DNA of 6,474 bases, taken from contig JAKASH010000177.1 of assembly GCA_021828225.1 (NCBI GenBank), forward strand, positions 1 to 6,474, in the 5' to 3' direction. Source of the stretch: Acidobacteriota bacterium (GTDB lineage: Bacteria; Acidobacteriota; Terriglobia; UBA7540). The position numbers and the translations under genes were made by a program. The notes beneath the pieces are model-generated. The model made no database searches. It was not told where the DNA came from and saw only the letters and a program-made list of their open reading frames with translations. Positions 1 to 3,621 of the stretch are shown piece after piece; position 1 is the first letter of the stretch, and each line of letters starts with the position of its first letter.

Positions 1-23
1 TTCCCAGCGCGGCAGGGCCGCAA

Positions 24-61
24 CCAAGAGAACCACGGATCACACGGATGTACACGTATTT
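24..61. repeat. Dispersed 'accacggatcacacggat' repeat, copy 1
   Basis: The unit reads ccaagagaaccacgga followed by tcacacggatgtacacg. A second copy starts at 241: its first 16 bases match 15 of 16 (24-39 versus 241-256). The 'atcacacggat' part recurs at 278-288, followed by a similar 'ctacagcgattt' tail. Internally the unit is a degenerate tandem of 'cacgga'. I recall such repeats as common intergenic elements in Verrucomicrobiota-like genomes; no function is assigned. Confidence 0.55.
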
Positions 62-77
62 TTTGGACGGAGGCAGG

Positions 78-107
78 AACCACGAAAATCACGAAGCCAC
101 GAAGAAA
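78..107. repeat. 'aaccacgaaaatcacgaag' intergenic repeat
   Basis: This is a short run of near-identical 'ccacgaa / tcacgaa / ccacgaa' blocks at 9-10 base spacing. A related copy lies at 303-331 (aaccgcgaaatacacgaga and following bases). Frames read through such repeats give His/Asn/Glu-rich or Phe/Val-rich peptides, which is why they are often called as spurious small genes. Confidence 0.55.
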
Positions 108-167
108 GGGGGCGGGCTGGGCTTGTTTGGAAAGTGGTGCGCCCTGCGCGGAAGCGGGGCAGGGACC

Positions 168-187
168 AGCCGACGCGGGCGTCGGCT
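168..187. repeat. GC-rich hairpin repeat, copy 1
   Basis: AGCCGACGC (168-176) is the exact reverse complement of GCGTCGGCT (179-187), giving a 9-base inverted repeat with a 2-base centre; a real hairpin would open the innermost pairs. It is followed by 'ctacg'. A second copy lies at 211-230. No T-run follows, so a terminator role is not supported. It looks like a dispersed palindromic intergenic repeat. Confidence 0.55.
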
Positions 188-210
188 CTACGTGGCGCCG
201 GGGGCGAGGC

Positions 211-230
211 AGCTGACGGGGGCGTCGGCT
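211..230. repeat. GC-rich hairpin repeat, copy 2
   Basis: AGCTGACGGGGGCGTCGGCT differs from the copy at 168-187 at two of 20 positions, both in the left arm, so the inverted repeat is weaker here. The start-to-start spacing of the two copies is 43 bases. The shared right arm GCGTCGGCT followed by 'ct' suggests a repeat family rather than chance. Confidence 0.5.
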
Positions 231-240
231 CTGGCCGCGG

Positions 241-300
241 CCAAGAGCACCACGGACTCTTACCTTTCCAACGTACAATCACACGGATCTACAGCGATTT
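241..300. repeat. Dispersed 'accacggatcacacggat' repeat, copy 2
   Basis: Positions 241-256 match 24-39 at 15 of 16 bases. 'atcacacggat' at 278-288 matches 39-49, followed in both by a 'tacag/tacac' and 'attt' tail. Relative to copy 1 there are about 22 extra bases in the middle. The two copies flank the hairpin repeats and the cacgaa repeat. Confidence 0.45.
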
Positions 301-302
301 GT

Positions 303-331
303 AACCGCGAAATACACGAGATACGCGAAAG
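303..331. repeat. 'aaccgcgaaatacacgaga' intergenic repeat
   Basis: The stretch is made of three 'gcgaaa / cacgag / gcgaaa' blocks at about 10-base spacing and is related to the repeat at 78-107. It lies directly upstream of the putative promoter of the helicase gene. Confidence 0.45.
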
Positions 332-366
332 GGATTTTGGGAGGCGCTGCGGCCTTCGTTCTTCCG

Positions 367-395
367 TTGTTCCCTGCTTCGCCCGGCGTTAGAAT
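367..395 (+). promoter_or_regulatory. Possible sigma-70-like promoter with near-leaderless start
   Basis: TTGTTC (367-372) and TAGAAT (390-395) are separated by 17 bases. The -10 matches the TATAAT consensus at five of six positions; the -35 matches TTGACA at only three. Transcription would begin about 7 bases after the -10, near 402, essentially at the ATG at 403. This fits the absence of any Shine-Dalgarno sequence ahead of that ATG. The call rests on pattern alone and could be chance. Confidence 0.3.
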
Positions 396-402
396 TTCCA
401 GC

Positions 403-3400
403 ATGGCATCGTCGGACCTGACCTTCATCACGAACGAACCGGGCGGGACGTTGCGGCAGCGTTTCGCGGATCTGTTGGCCGCCGACACCAGCCGGTTCGA
501 CTGCCTGGTGGGTTATTTCTTCATCAGCGGCTTCCACAAGCTGTACCCGAGTCTCGAAAAGGTCGAAAAGATCCGCATTCTGGTGGGCCTACGCACCGAC
601 CGCAGTGTCTGGGAGCTCCTGCGGGACGCCAGGGAACCACCAGGCGTACTGCCGCCATCCCACGCGACCGTCCGGGAACACGTGCCTAAAGATATGCTCC
701 AGGAATTCGACACAGCCCCCTATACCGCTGAAGTGGAGGCCGGCGTCGGGAAATTTACCGAGTGGATCCGCTCCGGCAAGCTGGAAATAAAAGCCCACCC
801 CTCCGAAAGCCTGCACGCCAAGTTGTACATCATGACCTTCCGCGAAGGTGACCGGGACGCTGGCCGGGTCATCACCGGCTCGAGCAATCTCACGGAATCA
901 GGCCTGGCGGAAAACCTTGAGTTCAACGTTGAACTGAAGAACCGTTCGGATTACGACTTCGCCATGGGCAAATTTAACGAACTCTGGGCGGCCGCGGTGG
1001 ACGTTTCCAGGCCCTGCGCGGACGCCATACTCCAGCAATCCCCCTATGCGCCCTTCACGCCTCGCGAGCTTTACCTGAAATTCCTCTACGAGTATTTCCG
1101 CGGCGAACTCAATCGTCCCGCGGACTTGGACGATCTCGGCGTTCCGAGGGGATTCAAGCGGCTCCAATACCAGGAAGAGGCTGTACTGACCGCGCGGAAA
1201 ATCCTCGAGGAATACGGCGGCGTGTTCCTCTCCGACGTGGTCGGCCTGGGCAAAACCTACATGGCCGCGATGCTCGCCCAGCACCTCGATGGACGTTCGC
1301 TGGTTCTCGCTCCACCGCACCTTTTGGACGCTGATAATCCCGGCTCCTGGCGCAATGTTTTTGGCGATTTCGGCGTCCGGCAGTCCGAATTTGAATCCAT
1401 CGGCATGCTGGGCGCACTCCTGCGGCGCGACTTGGCGAAATACAAGAACGTCTTTATCGATGAGTCGCATCGTTTCCGCACCGAAACCAGCCAGACCTAT
1501 GAAACGCTCGCCCAAATCTGCCGAGGCAAGCGCGTGATTCTGGTTTCCGCCACTCCGCTCAACAACACGCCGGCGGACGTTCTCAGCCAGGTCAAACTTT
1601 TCCAGAACGGCGCCAGCAGCACGATCCCTGGCGTCCGCAATCTGAATGCGTTCTTCGCCAAGCTGCAGAGCAAGCTCAGGGGTCTGGACCGCCAGCACCA
1701 TCGCGAGGCCTATTTGAGCGCCGTTCAGGCCAATGCGAGAGCCACCCGTGAAAGCGTTCTGAAATACCTGATGGTGCGCCGCACCCGTACCGAAATCACC
1801 AAATACTACGGCGAAGATCTCCGGCTGCAGGGCCTGTCGTTTCCCGAAGTGGCCGACCCGAAGCCACTGTACTACCAGCTCAACAGGGACGAAGCCGGGG
1901 TCCTCAACCGCACCATCCAATCGCTCACCAGCGACTTTAAATTCGCCCGTTACAAGCCGCTGCTTTATTTCGAGGGCGTGCGCGACGATCACCAGCTGCA
2001 AAGCCAGCATAATCTCGCCCGATTCATGAAAACCCTCATGGTCAAGCGGCTCGAAAGCAGCTTTCACGCCTTCCGGCTGACCCTGGGGCGTTTCATCAAG
2101 ACCTATGAGCGTGTGATCGCCGAATTCAACAAGGGCCATGTCTACATCAGCAAGGGATACATCGACAAGATCTTCGACCTGCTGGAATCGGACGACCCGC
2201 AGGCCGTTGAGGACTGGCTCGACGATGGCAAGGCCGAAAAGCTCGACGCCAAGGACTTCAGGCCTGACTTCCGGGCCGATCTGCAAAGCGACCTGGCCGT
2301 TCTCCGCTCCATCCATAGCCAGTGGATGGGCGTCAAGCGCGATCCCAAATGGGAATCCTTCCGCGAAATCCTGCGCACCAATGAGCAGCTAAAGCACGGC
2401 AAGCTCATCATCTTCACCGAGTCCCGCGAAACGGCCGAATATCTCACCGGCCGCATCGCCGGCGAGGTGGAGAAAAAAGTCCTGCTCTCCACCAGCCGTT
2501 CCGATGAAGCGGCCTACCGCCAGGTCACCGATAATTTCGACGCCCGGGCGCTCCATCCAAAAGATGATTACCGCATCCTGGTCGCGACCGAGGTGCTTTC
2601 CGAGGGCGTCAATCTCCACCGCTCCAACATCGTGATCAACTACGATATCCCCTGGAATCCCACCCGCCTGATCCAGCGCGTCGGCCGCGTGAACCGTGTG
2701 GGGACCGGATTCGACACCATTTATACTTATAACTTCTTTCCGACTGATGAGGGCAACGATCTCATCAGGCTGAAAGAGGCCGCCGAGGCTAAAATCCACG
2801 CGTTCATCGAGATGCTGGGTAACGATGCCCGGTTGCTCACCGATGGCGAGGAAATTAAATCGCACGACCTGTTTTCCAGGCTCACCTCCAAAGCCACCCT
2901 CACCGGCGAAGATGAACAGGAGGAAACGGAGCTCAAATACCTCAGCGAAATCCGGGAAATCCGTGATAAAGACCCGGAGTTGTTCGCCCGAATCAAACGC
3001 CTGCCTAAAAAGGCCCGTTCCACCCGCCTGATCGGCGAAGCCGCCCCCGCCGGCGTGCGGCTACCGGCGCTGCTGACTTATTTCCGCCAGGGTCGGCTTG
3101 ATAAATTCTACGTCACCGGCCCCGGCGCCCCGGACGCCGCCGAGCTTGATTTCATGTCCGCGGCGCGCGTCCTCAAGCCCGCCGAGGTGAAGGAACCGCT
3201 ACAGAAAATCGGCGGCGATTTCTACGGCCTGCTCGGCAAGAACAAAGCCGCATTTGAGGCCGCGACGAGCGCCGGGGCCGAGGAAGCCGCCTGCGGGCCG
3301 GCCAGCGCGAACGAGGCCTACATTCTCCGGCGGCTTCGCGCCCGTGAAATTCAGGGCTACCGCGGCTTCACCGAAGAAGAAGAGGATGAGGCGTTCATCC

Positions 3401-3621
3401 AGCAGGTCATCGGGCGCCTGACGGACGGGGCCCTGCCGAGGAACACGACCAGGAAAGTCGCCGGCGCTTTGCGCCAGGAGGCCGAACCGCGCAAGGTGCT
3501 GGGCATTCTGCGCCGCGATATACCCGAGCCGCTGCTGCAGCCCACCCGCGCCCAGCAGGCTGCCCGCACCACCAGTCCGCGGGAAGTTATCCTTTCCTCC
3601 ATGCTGTTGGAGGCGCCATGA
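403..3621 (+). CDS. PLD-nuclease / SNF2-like helicase fusion, putative anti-phage restriction protein
   Basis: This gene encodes a 1072-residue protein predicted to be an ATP-driven DNA translocase joined to a nuclease. Residues about 1-215 form a phospholipase-D-type domain: 'VGYFFISGF' comes near the start, then one HKD-type motif, H138-A-K140, and G159-SSNLT with E173 downstream. A single HxK motif, as in the NgoFVII/BfiI kind, implies that two subunits pair to make an active site; the Asp of a classical HKD motif is not evident. The helicase follows: Q257 in 'LQYQEEAV', Walker A GLGKT (281-285, K284), DESH (353-356), SAT (382-384), 'KLIIFTES' (from 667), 'VATEVLSEGVNL' (727-738) and QRVGRVNR (758-765). 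All core motifs are present, so activity is likely. Residues about 830-1072 are charged and not recognised. I chose ATG 403 over an in-frame TTG at 337, because the family pattern 'FITNEPG.TL' begins just after it and the 22 extra residues look like translated spacer. The stop overlaps the next gene by ATGA, indicating an operon. DISARM DrmD is a less likely identity, because of the N-terminal PLD domain. Confidence 0.9.
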   Translation: MASSDLTFITNEPGGTLRQRFADLLAADTSRFDCLVGYFFISGFHKLYPSLEKVEKIRILVGLRTDRSVWELLRDAREPPGVLPPSHATVREHVPKDMLQEFDTAPYTAEVEAGVGKFTEWIRSGKLEIKAHPSESLHAKLYIMTFREGDRDAGRVITGSSNLTESGLAENLEFNVELKNRSDYDFAMGKFNELWAAAVDVSRPCADAILQQSPYAPFTPRELYLKFLYEYFRGELNRPADLDDLGVPRGFKRLQYQEEAVLTARKILEEYGGVFLSDVVGLGKTYMAAMLAQHLDGRSLVLAPPHLLDADNPGSWRNVFGDFGVRQSEFESIGMLGALLRRDLAKYKNVFIDESHRFRTETSQTYETLAQICRGKRVILVSATPLNNTPADVLSQVKLFQNGASSTIPGVRNLNAFFAKLQSKLRGLDRQHHREAYLSAVQANARATRESVLKYLMVRRTRTEITKYYGEDLRLQGLSFPEVADPKPLYYQLNRDEAGVLNRTIQSLTSDFKFARYKPLLYFEGVRDDHQLQSQHNLARFMKTLMVKRLESSFHAFRLTLGRFIKTYERVIAEFNKGHVYISKGYIDKIFDLLESDDPQAVEDWLDDGKAEKLDAKDFRPDFRADLQSDLAVLRSIHSQWMGVKRDPKWESFREILRTNEQLKHGKLIIFTESRETAEYLTGRIAGEVEKKVLLSTSRSDEAAYRQVTDNFDARALHPKDDYRILVATEVLSEGVNLHRSNIVINYDIPWNPTRLIQRVGRVNRVGTGFDTIYTYNFFPTDEGNDLIRLKEAAEAKIHAFIEMLGNDARLLTDGEEIKSHDLFSRLTSKATLTGEDEQEETELKYLSEIREIRDKDPELFARIKRLPKKARSTRLIGEAAPAGVRLPALLTYFRQGRLDKFYVTGPGAPDAAELDFMSAARVLKPAEVKEPLQKIGGDFYGLLGKNKAAFEAATSAGAEEAACGPASANEAYILRRLRAREIQGYRGFTEEEEDEAFIQQVIGRLTDGALPRNTTRKVAGALRQEAEPRKVLGILRRDIPEPLLQPTRAQQAARTTSPREVILSSMLLEAP
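3609..3613 (+). promoter_or_regulatory. Shine-Dalgarno GGAGG for the methyltransferase gene
   Basis: GGAGG lies inside the last codons of the helicase gene, four bases ahead of ATG 3618. That spacing is short but workable, and the site fixes the start within the ATGA overlap. The upstream helicase gene has no such site, so the methylase may be translated both by coupling and by independent initiation. Confidence 0.65.

Larger units (their letters stand above)
1..402. other. Repeat-rich intergenic region without a gene
   Basis: I see no convincing coding sequence here. The short open frames lack conserved composition, and some translate repeats (for example 'NHENHEATKK'-like peptides). The stretch holds at least three kinds of short repeat: 'accacgga / cacacgga', 'accacgaaa / cacgaag / cgcgaaa', and a GC-rich hairpin. 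It also holds a possible promoter at its right edge. It is the only gap of more than 300 bases without a gene in the window. The upstream gene, if any, ends before position 1. Confidence 0.7.

Noticed and set aside
168..230. Rho-independent terminator of an upstream gene
   Set aside because: The hairpins are GC-rich but no T-run follows either, and there are two similar copies, which suits a dispersed repeat better.
337..402. Upstream TTG start of the helicase
   Set aside because: The extra 22 residues show no family-like sequence, the TTG lacks a ribosome binding site, and the stretch overlaps the putative promoter.
898..2316. 472-codon open frame on the minus strand opposite the helicase
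   Set aside because: It lies fully antisense to a gene with every helicase motif in place and shows no domain of its own. It is a shadow of GC-rich codon use.
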